64,000 bases of DNA from a virus. Of the stretch, positions 1-9,036 are shown piece by piece. Numbering within the stretch: the stretch's first letter is position 1; each line of letters starts with the position of its first letter. The notes below the pieces were generated by a model. It was not told where the DNA came from. It made no database searches and saw only the letters and a program-made list of their open reading frames with translations. The stretch covers positions 1 to 64,000 of the IMG/VR virus record IMGVR_UViG_3300011271_000003, one strand, 5' to 3'. A program made the translations under genes and the position numbers.

Positions 1-2
1 AG

Positions 3-329
3 AACACGGGTGCGAACGCTGGTCGCGGTGCCCAGTTCGTCTCGATGGGCGAACGCACCGTGGCGATGACTGCCAGTCGTGACTTCATCGACAAGACCGA
101 CTACGGTCTCTTCCAGGCAGGTATAGCAGAGAGCATTACGATCCTGTGTTCGCACGGTGCTAACAACTCTATCCAGTTCCTAATCGGGAACACGTTCAAG
201 AGCTCAATGCAGATTCCGTTGGCGGCGCAGGGTGACATCATTCGCTCATCACTCACGTACGACTCGACGATCGATGGGTCAGGTAATGCGACGGTGATCA
301 CCGTCGCATCGCAGGAGACGATCACGTAA
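3..329 (+). CDS. Major tail (tube) protein, C-terminal part, cut by window edge
   Basis: The frame is open to the left edge of the window, so the start lies outside; 108 codons remain. The visible part has no diagnostic motif. Its place, directly before a frameshifted tail assembly chaperone pair and a tape measure gene, is where siphophages encode the tail tube subunit. Its TAA overlaps the next ATG (TAATG). The identity rests on gene order; another late tail protein is possible. Confidence 0.6.
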   Translation, partial: NTGANAGRGAQFVSMGERTVAMTASRDFIDKTDYGLFQAGIAESITILCSHGANNSIQFLIGNTFKSSMQIPLAAQGDIIRSSLTYDSTIDGSGNATVITVASQETIT

Positions 330-901
330 TGAACCAGGAGCGCCGAGAAAGAGCGGCGCTCAGACGACAAAAACGTCAGAGGGCAAAGGGAAAGAGGCGG
401 ACTATGCCCAGGGCGACTGTGTCCATGAAACCTACCAAGTTCGATTTGGAGACCTGTCCTGAGGGGTGGGTTGAGCTTCGACGTATGTCGTACGGAGAGC
501 TTCTTGCCAGTCAGGACATGGCGTACCAGATTAACGTGCAGATGCAGAGTCAGAACGGTTCAGCAGAGCCTGAGATGGGCGCCAAGATGTCTCAGGCTTC
601 GGTCCTGGAGTACCAGTTCAAGCTGTGTATCGTGAACCACAACCTGGAGAACGAGGCAGGTCAGCCGCTTGACTTCAGACAGGCATCGGCAGTCCATCTG
701 CTGGACCCACTTATAGGTCAGGAGATCAACAGCCTAGTCGAGAAGTTGCATAGGTGGGACAAGACTTACCCAAACTCGGAAACGCTATCCGGCAGCGCAT
801 CGTCAACAAACGGCGCAGCCGAGATGGCGTCGACTCCGAAGCAGGTTCTGGTCCTTCCGCCCGAAGAGCGCGTGCCACCAGCGACATCGCCGACGAGCTG
901 A
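329..901 (+). CDS. Tail assembly chaperone, short (G-like) product
   Basis: 190 residues. In siphophages a protein in this slot coats the tape measure protein during tail assembly and is made both alone and as a -1 frameshift fusion with the next overlapping frame. Here the frame -1 to this gene is open from upstream of 754 to 1068, and a slippery heptamer lies in the overlap. The first 25 residues are very basic; an ATG at 404 preceded by an AGAGG ribosome site is an alternative start. The tape measure gene follows 0.5 kb downstream, as expected. Confidence 0.8.
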   Translation: MNQERRERAALRRQKRQRAKGKRRTMPRATVSMKPTKFDLETCPEGWVELRRMSYGELLASQDMAYQINVQMQSQNGSAEPEMGAKMSQASVLEYQFKLCIVNHNLENEAGQPLDFRQASAVHLLDPLIGQEINSLVEKLHRWDKTYPNSETLSGSASSTNGAAEMASTPKQVLVLPPEERVPPATSPTS

Positions 902-1068
902 TCAGCATAACGAACATGTGCTCTCACATGCAGTGTCTGCCGGAAAAGGGCGGACTTCTGGATCAGGACTGCTTTGTAGTGGCAGGTATGCATATGGTCG
1001 TGGAAGCTCAGGAGATTCGGCGAGAGGTAGAACAGGCAGAGCGAGACCGCCAGGCTAGCAGACGATAG
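329..1068 (+). CDS. Tail assembly chaperone, -1 frameshift (GT-like) product
   Basis: Predicted fusion of codons 329-775 with 775-1068 after a -1 slip, about 246 residues. The downstream frame has no plausible start of its own and ends in a Lys/Arg/Glu-rich tail. Production of a long and a short chaperone from overlapping frames is a conserved feature of long-tailed phages. The exact slip site is inferred from the heptamer at 769-775. Confidence 0.7.
769..775 (+). promoter_or_regulatory. Probable -1 ribosomal frameshift slippery site
   Basis: The heptamer CCCAAAC lies in the zero frame as C CCA AAC, the X XXY YYZ pattern. A -1 slip re-pairs both tRNAs on CCC AAA and moves ribosomes into the frame ending at 1068. 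It falls inside the overlap of the two chaperone frames. No stimulatory downstream structure was evaluated. Confidence 0.65.
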
Positions 1069-1077
1069 AGGTGCCGC

Positions 1078-1539
1078 TTGGCCGATTTCGCGGTCAACGT
1101 ATTCCTCGATTCTGTGCGGTTCGAAGCTGCGATCGACCGACTCTCCGAGGGAGTAAGTGCAGGTGCGCGGAACGGTAACAGGGCAGCTGCCGAGTACATC
1201 AAGGACGAAGTTCAGCGAGTACTAGCGTTGTTCCCTCACCCTCGTACTGAGCCTAGTATGACGTTGCCCTACAAGGGGCCTCCTGGGTTCATTACTGGCC
1301 ACCTGCACGATGAGGTACATGTAACGCACCCGCTCACGGGAACGTCGAAGGTTACTGCTAGTGCCGTCTACGCGCGCATTCAGGAGTTCGGCGGCTGGGC
1401 TGGTACGGACCATATGACGCGTATTCCTCCGCGACCCTATTTCAGACCTGTTGTTACTAGCCTTAGCACAGTGGGAGAGCTTGAGCACATCTACGCAGAA
1501 GAGTGGCGTGTCGCAATGATGACGGCAGTTCTGTTCTGA
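1078..1539 (+). CDS. HK97 gp10-like head-tail connector / tail completion protein
   Basis: 153 residues from a TTG start with AGAGGTG just upstream. The central segment (YARIQEFGGWAG, then PPRPYFRPVV) matches the conserved core of the gp10-like family that joins the tail to the head. The family is normally encoded before the tail tube gene, so its place between the chaperones and the tape measure gene is unusual. Family recognised from motif; exact role inferred. Confidence 0.6.
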   Translation: MADFAVNVFLDSVRFEAAIDRLSEGVSAGARNGNRAAAEYIKDEVQRVLALFPHPRTEPSMTLPYKGPPGFITGHLHDEVHVTHPLTGTSKVTASAVYARIQEFGGWAGTDHMTRIPPRPYFRPVVTSLSTVGELEHIYAEEWRVAMMTAVLF

Positions 1540-1551
1540 GAGGAGGCAACT

Positions 1552-4500
1552 ATGACTGATCTGCCTGATATTAGCGTTGAGCTGGAAGCCAAAATTAGCA
1601 AGTTCCTGCTCAACATGGCAATTGTCAAGCGCGCCATTAGAGATGTGTACAGCACTGCGCAGCGTGAGGCCCTAACGGCTTCGGCTAAGAGTCTTCAGGG
1701 TAGTACTTTTAAGAAGCTGTCCGACCAGGCAGTCAAAGATATGCTCAAGCAGGTAGAGAAAGACTCTGCAGCTGCAGGCCAAGCGTCTGGACGAAACTGG
1801 ATTAATGCGTTCAAGAAGGAGCTTAAGGGAGAGAAGGTAGGGAAGAACGTACCTAACTGGCTGCCCTGGATCGGCGCAGCGATGCCGGTGGCGCCTGCGG
1901 CTATGACGGGCGCAGTGGGCATCCTTGGTGCTCTTGGCGTTGCAGGTCTTGGAGCTGCAGCAGGTCTTGGCGCTTTTGCACTTGCTGCCAAAGAGGTTCT
2001 GAGTCCAGTTCAAACCGCGTTTACGGCTCTTGATAATGTCTCCAAGTCGATTCCAGCGAACGCTACTGCTCTCCAAATTTGGTTGGCCGCAGGCTCTACG
2101 ACTAGAACTACGGCCACAGGTAAAGTCAGAGTCTCCACTAACACGCTAGGGCCGGGCCTAGGTTTTCTAGCGAACCCGCATATCAACTACGGCATGTTGA
2201 CTCCTGCTCAGCAGAAGGCTCTGGTACTTCAGTACCAGAGCATGACTGGCCTGCCAACGTCTGAAAAAGCACAAATCACGGCTCTGATGGCCCAGCGGCG
2301 AGCTTACCTGCCGCTCAGTGGACCTCAGCGGGGCGCTCTGTCTCAGACGCAGCTGTTTGACAGTAGACTAGTAAGCGCTCAGCAGGCAGCGGCCCCTGCT
2401 ATACTTGGCCTTTACGGTGCGGCTCTTAGTGCGCTTGGCCCCGCATTGAAGTATATCACGCCCCTAGCGAACATAGCCGCAGGCGCGCTTATGCCTCTAG
2501 TTAAGGAGATAGGATCTGGCATAAAGTCGCAAGGCTTCGCCCAGTTCATGCTCATTGTCGAGCGGATGGCGAAGCTCGGCATTAGCTCTTTTGGTCAGTC
2601 TATTATTAACTTCGCCATTGGTATAGGTCACATCTTTGCGGCGCTTGCCAACTCTGGTGTTGTTCGGGTCGTGACTACAGACTTGCTTAAGATGTCGGCA
2701 GCATTTAGAAAGGATACGCTTCCGTCAAATAAGGGCTTCATGACGTTCATAGCGGATATGAAGCAGAACGCTCCTACCGTTGCTGCTATTCTTCGGAACC
2801 TAGTTGCGATTCTTGGAAACCTGTTTAAGGCACTCGGTGGTGGGATTGGTGCAGCGGAGCTGAAGGGACTGAATGATGTACTTGGCTTTATCAACATGTT
2901 GTCGAGAATTCCCAGCATTGGCCCGTTGATCTACAACCTGATTGCCCTTTCACTAATCTTTTCAAAGCTCGGCACGCTTCGACTCATAACTGCGTCACTA
3001 GAGTTCCTGGGTAAGGGGCTCGCCACGATGGCGCTTCTGAAGCTTGGTCCTCTAATCGGGGGCATGCTTGGCCTAGACGTTGCAGGTCTGAAGCTCGGCG
3101 AGATGTGGAAGACTATTGGCAAAGCCATGCTCACGTTCTCGGTCAACCTGATAAAGTCGTTTGCTCAGATGGTCGCCTCAGGGGCAGTGTGGGTCGCTAA
3201 GTCAATTGCTCAGGGAGCAGTGTGGGTCGCAGGAATGATTGCTAGAGCTGCGGTCGTTGTAGCTACTAACGTAGCTGCTGCTCTAGCTACGGCCGCAGCC
3301 TGGGTGGCTGCTAATGCAGCCATGATTATTGCAAGCGGAGGAATTATTCTTCTGCTTGCGGCTATTGTTATTGGCGTGTACGAACTGTATAAGCATTGGG
3401 GCGCCGTTTGGGGATTCATCAAGAAGATTGCAAAGGAAGCGTGGGACTTCATCTGGAACGGGTTCGGTAAGTTCCTGCTGCCTTTGCTAGGGCCAGTAGG
3501 CCTCCTAGCTCTGGGTATCATAGAGGTTTGGAAAAACTGGAAAACTATTTGGGGCTTCATTACTAGCCTAGTCCATGCTGCTTGGGACGGAAAGTTCGGC
3601 GTCAGAACTATAACGCTTGAAGCACTCAAGAACATCCTGGATGTCTTCTTTGCTTGGGGTAAGGGATTCCTCAGGATAGCAGCCGACGCGTTTGGGTGGG
3701 TGCCTGGCGTCGGCCCCAAGCTTAGAGCGGCGCAGAAAGATCTTAGTGCCTTTGAGACTAGCACTAATAGGACGCTTGACGGTCTCATTAAGAACCGTAC
3801 TGCGAACGTTAACTTCAAGTTTGGAAATGTTCCACCCAATCTAGCTATTCCGTCAAGCTATGCTGGCGGCACCGGTGGTGCAAGGGCCGGTTGGGCTTGG
3901 GTCGGAGAGAGAGGACCTGAACTCGTTAACATGCGTGGCGGTGAGACGGTAATTCCGTCTCACGTCTCAATGGGCTACGCTGATGGCACGACAGGCTGGC
4001 CTCCAGTCACGGGGTACATTCCCTCCGGTCCGCAGTGGCACGGGCTCATGACGGGTATCAGTGCAGGCATCAGTTTGGTCGACAGGCGCTTGGCTGTAGC
4101 TCTCAACAAGGAGCATGCTAGGGCGATGGCGGCCGCAGGTCCAGGCGGTGGTGCGCCGGCTGCGAATGCTGCACTGGCTCGGCGACTGTACCCGATGTAC
4201 GCTAGCGGGCCAGTATGGGACGCCTGGAACTACGTCGAGATGCGAGAAGCAGGCTGGAACCAGTTTGCCACCAACCCTAGCTCTGGTGCGTACGGAATTC
4301 CGCAGGCTCTCCCGCCGACGAAGATGCCGTTCGCCGCCCAGCGTGCCGGCGGATCAAACCCGACAGCGCAGATCCGGTGGATGTGGAACTATATGGCCGG
4401 GCGTTATGGTGGTCCAATCGGTGCCGCAGCTCATGAGCGGGCATTCAACTGGTATGGCGACGGCGGTTTCATGCCTCCCGGTAGCTACGGCATCGTGGGC

Positions 4501-4692
4501 GAACGAGGCGCCGAGCTTGTTCAGGCTGGTAGGCACGGGGCGACAATAACGCCAGGACCTATAACGCCAGGGCCCATAGTCCATCACCAGGAGGGCAAGC
4601 TCGTCCACGTCACGGTATACACGAACGAGATTAGGCCTCAGTACCACGCCGCGATGTTGGGATGGGAGCTCGCCCGAAGGAGCGCTTTCTAA
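1552..4692 (+). CDS. Tail tape measure protein with C-terminal lytic transglycosylase-like domain
   Basis: 1046 residues, the longest uninterrupted gene in the late module, starting after GAGGAGG. The N-terminal part is helical; long Ala/Gly/Ile/Leu-rich hydrophobic stretches lie at about 105-150, 460-480 and 540-625, as in other tape measure proteins that set tail length and enter the cell envelope. Near residues 890-965 is a lysozyme-like segment (MREAGWNQFATNPSSGAYG, then QIRWMWNYM), with a Glu in the position of the catalytic acid of soluble lytic transglycosylases. A VGERG(P/A)ELV motif occurs twice, near residues 785 and 983. The stop overlaps the next start. Confidence 0.93.
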   Translation: MTDLPDISVELEAKISKFLLNMAIVKRAIRDVYSTAQREALTASAKSLQGSTFKKLSDQAVKDMLKQVEKDSAAAGQASGRNWINAFKKELKGEKVGKNVPNWLPWIGAAMPVAPAAMTGAVGILGALGVAGLGAAAGLGAFALAAKEVLSPVQTAFTALDNVSKSIPANATALQIWLAAGSTTRTTATGKVRVSTNTLGPGLGFLANPHINYGMLTPAQQKALVLQYQSMTGLPTSEKAQITALMAQRRAYLPLSGPQRGALSQTQLFDSRLVSAQQAAAPAILGLYGAALSALGPALKYITPLANIAAGALMPLVKEIGSGIKSQGFAQFMLIVERMAKLGISSFGQSIINFAIGIGHIFAALANSGVVRVVTTDLLKMSAAFRKDTLPSNKGFMTFIADMKQNAPTVAAILRNLVAILGNLFKALGGGIGAAELKGLNDVLGFINMLSRIPSIGPLIYNLIALSLIFSKLGTLRLITASLEFLGKGLATMALLKLGPLIGGMLGLDVAGLKLGEMWKTIGKAMLTFSVNLIKSFAQMVASGAVWVAKSIAQGAVWVAGMIARAAVVVATNVAAALATAAAWVAANAAMIIASGGIILLLAAIVIGVYELYKHWGAVWGFIKKIAKEAWDFIWNGFGKFLLPLLGPVGLLALGIIEVWKNWKTIWGFITSLVHAAWDGKFGVRTITLEALKNILDVFFAWGKGFLRIAADAFGWVPGVGPKLRAAQKDLSAFETSTNRTLDGLIKNRTANVNFKFGNVPPNLAIPSSYAGGTGGARAGWAWVGERGPELVNMRGGETVIPSHVSMGYADGTTGWPPVTGYIPSGPQWHGLMTGISAGISLVDRRLAVALNKEHARAMAAAGPGGGAPAANAALARRLYPMYASGPVWDAWNYVEMREAGWNQFATNPSSGAYGIPQALPPTKMPFAAQRAGGSNPTAQIRWMWNYMAGRYGGPIGAAAHERAFNWYGDGGFMPPGSYGIVGERGAELVQAGRHGATITPGPITPGPIVHHQEGKLVHVTVYTNEIRPQYHAAMLGWELARRSAF

Positions 4693-6014
4693 TGCCTCCA
4701 GCACTCACTGACTACACCTGGGCGTTCGGCGAGAGCGGGTACGTTCTAAACGTTGACAACTTCAGTACGTTGCCGTTCTTTGATGTAACTAGCATTACGG
4801 GTCTCGACAGCGCGCCGCCAAGAACTAATACGAGTGAGCACCAGGGCACTGATGGAACGTATGTCGACTCTCAGTACATGTCGATGCGGACTATCATAAT
4901 TACAGGTAACCTGTATACGGCAGCAAGTGATCCTGATACTGTATGCAGCCTGCTTAAGCAGCAGTATGGCGTGGGGCAGGGTATTCAGCCCTTCTACTTC
5001 AAGCACCCCAACCAGCCACTCAAGTTCATCAACGCTCAGGCGACTGGTGCTACTTACTCGGTTGATGTCAACAGGCGCATAGGTATAACTCCTATGATGC
5101 TAACGCTGCTGGCTTCCGACCCCTATATCTATGACTACCCGGCAGAATCGGTTATTGTCCCGATTGGAACCTTGGGTGGCTTTTCTGTACTTAACCTCAA
5201 CTCGGACTTTGAGTCAAATGTCACCAACTGGACGGCAGCTAACGGTGCAACTATAGCTCAGTCAGCAGCTCAAGCATACTCAGGCCTTAACTCAATGCTG
5301 ATGACACCTAACGGTGTAACAGCGGTGCCTAAGTCGTCTGCAGAGCTTGATGCAATAGTTCCTGGGAACACGTATGTAGCACTTGCCAAGGTGTTCTGCT
5401 CTGCTGCGTATGCGACGGGCGTCCAGGTTGTCATCAACTGGTACACCTCTGGTAGTGTTTATATCTCGACGACATCTGGACCCCCTGTTGCGCTGTCTGC
5501 GACCACGTGGACGCCGCTGCAGATTGCAGGCACTGCTCCCGCAACAGCGGCGTTTGGTCAGATTGTCGTTCAGGCGATTGGAACGCCCTCTGCCGCCACT
5601 TTGTTCTACTGGGACCTGTGCCAGCTTGGCTTGTATTCTGGTATGGGCTTCAATATGGGCTTCAATATGGGGTTCGGTACGATGGTCGTCACTGCTACAG
5701 GCTTCGTGTACAACAACGGAACTCATACGGCCTATCCGATCATTAAGCTTAACGGTCCGTTGAATAACCCCGTCGTGGCTGATACAGTACTTGGTATCAG
5801 CATGCCATTCTCGATCAACCTGGCGTCTACGGACCAGCTAGTGATAGACTGTAACGCTCGAAGTGTCGTCCTGAACAAAACGTCGAGCGCAAGAACTGCG
5901 CTTCAGGGCCGCAAGTGGTTCTCGATTCCTTCACAGACTGGAGACTCATTCTTTCTGTCTGCAGGAGGGGGTACGGGAAATATGGAAGTTGACTTGTACA
6001 ATACCTACTACTGA
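4692..6014 (+). CDS. Distal tail protein (Dit-like minor tail protein)
   Basis: 440 residues from the ATG that overlaps the tape measure stop (TAATG), with AAGGAG at 4677. The first 150 residues, with a ring-forming Dit-like character (GTYVDSQYMSMRTIIITG), are followed by a beta-sandwich-like segment. The protein following the tape measure in siphophages forms the hub connecting tail tube and tip. A short imperfect repeat (GMGFNMGFNMGFG) lies near residue 320. A longer reading from 4662 is possible but lacks this spacing. Confidence 0.75.
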   Translation: MPPALTDYTWAFGESGYVLNVDNFSTLPFFDVTSITGLDSAPPRTNTSEHQGTDGTYVDSQYMSMRTIIITGNLYTAASDPDTVCSLLKQQYGVGQGIQPFYFKHPNQPLKFINAQATGATYSVDVNRRIGITPMMLTLLASDPYIYDYPAESVIVPIGTLGGFSVLNLNSDFESNVTNWTAANGATIAQSAAQAYSGLNSMLMTPNGVTAVPKSSAELDAIVPGNTYVALAKVFCSAAYATGVQVVINWYTSGSVYISTTSGPPVALSATTWTPLQIAGTAPATAAFGQIVVQAIGTPSAATLFYWDLCQLGLYSGMGFNMGFNMGFGTMVVTATGFVYNNGTHTAYPIIKLNGPLNNPVVADTVLGISMPFSINLASTDQLVIDCNARSVVLNKTSSARTALQGRKWFSIPSQTGDSFFLSAGGGTGNMEVDLYNTYY

Positions 6015-6025
6015 AGGACCTTGGT

Positions 6026-7036
6026 ATGGCGCCTGTACAACCTTCGTACTGTTTGCAGAACAGGCAGGACCACCCAGCGCAAGCGTTTCGGATGGCTCTT
6101 GCTGGTGCGTCAGGAGGACCTTTTGCGGTTGGCCTTACTGCTGCCGGTGGAGGTGTACACCCTGCCTTTGGCAACCGCCTTGCTGTGACCGGCACAGCCG
6201 GAATGACTGTCAACGTAGACACAGGCCTTGTCTACATGAGCGGCAGTACTGCTTGGCAGGGTATGTACGCAGGCATCAACACTGCATCGTACAGCGTCAA
6301 CGTTCCAGCAGCTAACGCGTCACAGTGGCGTAGTGACTACATTGCCGCTGTACAGACGGATACAGCGTACGCTGTTGGCGCCGACACGTGGGATATCGTA
6401 GACGTACCAGGTGCGTTCTCCGGCAGCTCTCCTGGATCTTTGCCGTCACTGCCAAACAGCGCAGTCATTCTGGCAATCATTCGTGTCGTTCCAAACATGA
6501 CTGCTACGAACGGTGGCGGCACTGTTGTCGACTCTAGGCAGTACGTGTCGTTGCCGGGACCGCTCTGGACGGTAAGCGCTAGTAAGCCGTCGCTTACGTG
6601 CCCAGAAGGTACGATGTGGTGGGAGACCGATACTCACCAGCTGGGCATTATCGTTAGTGGCGCGTACAAGTACCTTTATTCAGCGCCAGATCCTTGGCAC
6701 ACTATGACGCTCATGAACTCGTGGACGAACACCGGCGCACCCTATGTACTTGCGCAGTATCGTAAGGTTTCGGGAAACCCGGATCTAGTAGAGGTCGTAG
6801 GCAGCCTGCAACACGCCAGCATCTCTGGCGCCTCTCAGTTCTGGACTCCGCCTACAGGGTACATCCCTGTCAGCAACCAACCTCTAATCTTGAATGACAT
6901 CAACTCAACCACAGTGTATGGGGCAAACCCGCCTAGAGTCCTTATCGTCCCTGCCACTCCTAGCATAGAATTCCGCAACCTACCAGCAGGCACTACCGTG
7001 GCTGACTTCTCAGGCTTTTACAGCCTAACAGCATAG
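6026..7036 (+). CDS. Minor tail protein
   Basis: 336 residues. A Gly/Ala/Ser/Thr-rich beta-type N-terminal half contains NVDTGLVYMSG and a proline-rich turn (PGSLPSLPNS), a pattern common in actinophage tail-tip or baseplate proteins that start a host-binding module. It lies in the run of tail genes between the Dit-like and Gp37-like proteins. No enzymatic motif is visible; receptor binding is an inference from position. Confidence 0.65.
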   Translation: MAPVQPSYCLQNRQDHPAQAFRMALAGASGGPFAVGLTAAGGGVHPAFGNRLAVTGTAGMTVNVDTGLVYMSGSTAWQGMYAGINTASYSVNVPAANASQWRSDYIAAVQTDTAYAVGADTWDIVDVPGAFSGSSPGSLPSLPNSAVILAIIRVVPNMTATNGGGTVVDSRQYVSLPGPLWTVSASKPSLTCPEGTMWWETDTHQLGIIVSGAYKYLYSAPDPWHTMTLMNSWTNTGAPYVLAQYRKVSGNPDLVEVVGSLQHASISGASQFWTPPTGYIPVSNQPLILNDINSTTVYGANPPRVLIVPATPSIEFRNLPAGTTVADFSGFYSLTA

Positions 7037-7044
7037 GACGACAA

Positions 7045-8160
7045 GTGTCTCCACCTGTATACACCTACCTGACGACGGACCTAGCGACCGGCGCTATACT
7101 GGGTGAGATTCCGCTCGGCGGCGTGACACTTGATGATCAGATGAATACTGTTGGTAACATGAATGCTGGAGGTAACCTTGACGACAAGCGTATAGACAAC
7201 GACACCTACATTCAGAGGACGATTCCCGGCAAAACTGGTTTGTTCGCGTACCGGAACGACCAGATAGTATGGGGGGGCATCATTTGGACGAGAGAGTACC
7301 AATCAAACGGAAAAGCCTTGACTATAACGGGGCAAACATTTGAGTCCTACGCGGCACGTAGGTTTCCTCGCAGTTGGCTCGGTACTAGTAAGTTCGTGTA
7401 CAACCAAGGTCAGATTTCGATCATTGATAATCTGTGGGCTAAGATGCAGGCGGTTCCCAACGGGAACATTAACGTCCAGCCTTGCGGTGTGTACCCACCA
7501 AATGACGTCGTTAGACAACTCACGGTTAACGGCTTTGACCTGACAACTTCTTTCAACGACCTAATTCAGTCTATCTTGCTACTCTCAGGTGCTCCTGATT
7601 ATAACGTTACTTGGTACGAAGATCAGAATGGTCTACCTAAGCTGCAGTTGCAGATAGCCGTTCCTATCGGGCATCCAGTTGCAGCTACGCAGCTGGTTGT
7701 TGACTATCCAGGACCGATTTCAGACTACGTCTTCAACGAGAATGCATCGTCGGGGAACAATCAATGGTGGGCTGTAGGTGATGGTACCGATGCTGCTGCT
7801 AACGTAGGTGTTGTAACTGATTCGGCCTCCCTAGCAAATGGCTACCCACTTCTAGAAGGGGTAAACAGCTACTCTGGCGTTACGGATCAGAGTACGATCA
7901 CTGCCCATGCTGCCTCCGATCTGAGTTCGTTTCCAGCACCTGTTGTCACTCACAACGTAGACCTCGTTGGCACAGCTTTTCCCATGTTCGGGACGTATGC
8001 TATAGGCGACTACGTCCAGGCATACGTTACAGATGCTAGGTTCCCTGCAGGTGCAAGTTTTAACGTTCGTGTCATTGGGTGGACGATTACTCCTCCTGAC
8101 ACGGGCAGCGGCGTAGAGAATATCGCACTGATTTACGACGAGCCTACAGCCTTGGGGTAA
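7045..8160 (+). CDS. Minor tail protein, Gp37-like / tail-associated hub protein
   Basis: 371 residues from a GTG start. The N-terminal part (GEIPLGGVTLDDQMN, DNDTYIQRTIPGK, WGGIIWTREYQS) follows the pattern of siphophage ReqiPepy6 Gp37-like proteins, which resemble the baseplate hub. It presumably caps the tail tube together with the Dit-like protein. Followed three bases later by the next tail gene, so the genes are co-transcribed. Confidence 0.7.
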   Translation: MSPPVYTYLTTDLATGAILGEIPLGGVTLDDQMNTVGNMNAGGNLDDKRIDNDTYIQRTIPGKTGLFAYRNDQIVWGGIIWTREYQSNGKALTITGQTFESYAARRFPRSWLGTSKFVYNQGQISIIDNLWAKMQAVPNGNINVQPCGVYPPNDVVRQLTVNGFDLTTSFNDLIQSILLLSGAPDYNVTWYEDQNGLPKLQLQIAVPIGHPVAATQLVVDYPGPISDYVFNENASSGNNQWWAVGDGTDAAANVGVVTDSASLANGYPLLEGVNSYSGVTDQSTITAHAASDLSSFPAPVVTHNVDLVGTAFPMFGTYAIGDYVQAYVTDARFPAGASFNVRVIGWTITPPDTGSGVENIALIYDEPTALG

Positions 8161-8163
8161 CCG

Positions 8164-8961
8164 ATGCCACGCTATAAGCACGCACAGCCCTTTGATATAG
8201 TTCGTACCGTGCAACAGGTACAGAAGAACTCCAGAGCTACGGCGATCAGTGCTAATGCAAACCTGCCTGTACCAGCCGTAATTGATCCTAGTTACGTTTC
8301 CGGTCAGCCAAACGCCTTCATTAATGGGTCGACGGCACTATCAGGACCGTACAGCGTTATGTCAGAGTACATTCCCGTTGCTAACGACACAGTTATAGCT
8401 CTACCTGTGCCTGGTGCGGGTAACAACACCTATATCATTCTTGGTCACTACGGCCCGCCTTCAATAGGCCAGCCGTTGGCTGACATGACGCAGTACACGG
8501 CCACAACAGCGACTCCTACGCAGGCGAGCGCCATATGGTCCATCCCAGCGGCTGACGCTGTACTCCCTGGCGCTACCTACGAGTTCTGGGCGTCTGGCAG
8601 CGGGACATGGGGATCCACACAGCAAGCGCTCACATTTGGGCTGTACATTCAGGGTACGCAGCACATTGTTACCACGATCCCTGCCACCACATTCGCTATT
8701 AACTCCATATTTCACTGGATGTTCTGGGTCCGATTCTACTGCGTGGTTACTGGTAGCAGTGCCACTTGGTACCCGGAACACCGGCTACTAGCTTCCGGGG
8801 CTAATCAGCAAACTGCCTGGGACATCACCGAGACACTTACCACCTTGTACACACAATCCTCACTAGCCAGCCAGACCGTAGAGCTCCAGGCAAGCTGGGC
8901 TTCTGTTACCGGTGCTCCGACCGTAACTACCGTTGCTAACTGGTTTCGAAGGGCAGCCTGA
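8164..8961 (+). CDS. Minor tail protein, probable tail tip or fibre component
   Basis: 265 residues, beta-rich, with many Thr, Ala and Gly. A Trp-rich middle (HWMFWVRFYC) suggests a carbohydrate-binding or jelly-roll-like domain, but no family is recognised. As the last structural gene before the lysis genes it is a candidate for host contact; this is positional inference. Confidence 0.55.
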   Translation: MPRYKHAQPFDIVRTVQQVQKNSRATAISANANLPVPAVIDPSYVSGQPNAFINGSTALSGPYSVMSEYIPVANDTVIALPVPGAGNNTYIILGHYGPPSIGQPLADMTQYTATTATPTQASAIWSIPAADAVLPGATYEFWASGSGTWGSTQQALTFGLYIQGTQHIVTTIPATTFAINSIFHWMFWVRFYCVVTGSSATWYPEHRLLASGANQQTAWDITETLTTLYTQSSLASQTVELQASWASVTGAPTVTTVANWFRRAA

Positions 8962-9036
8962 TGCTTAGGTGAGTGTTGTCATCCGCGTCAGGAGATTAAG
9001 CAGGACACAACCAACGTAGGAAAGAAGGCGGACAGT

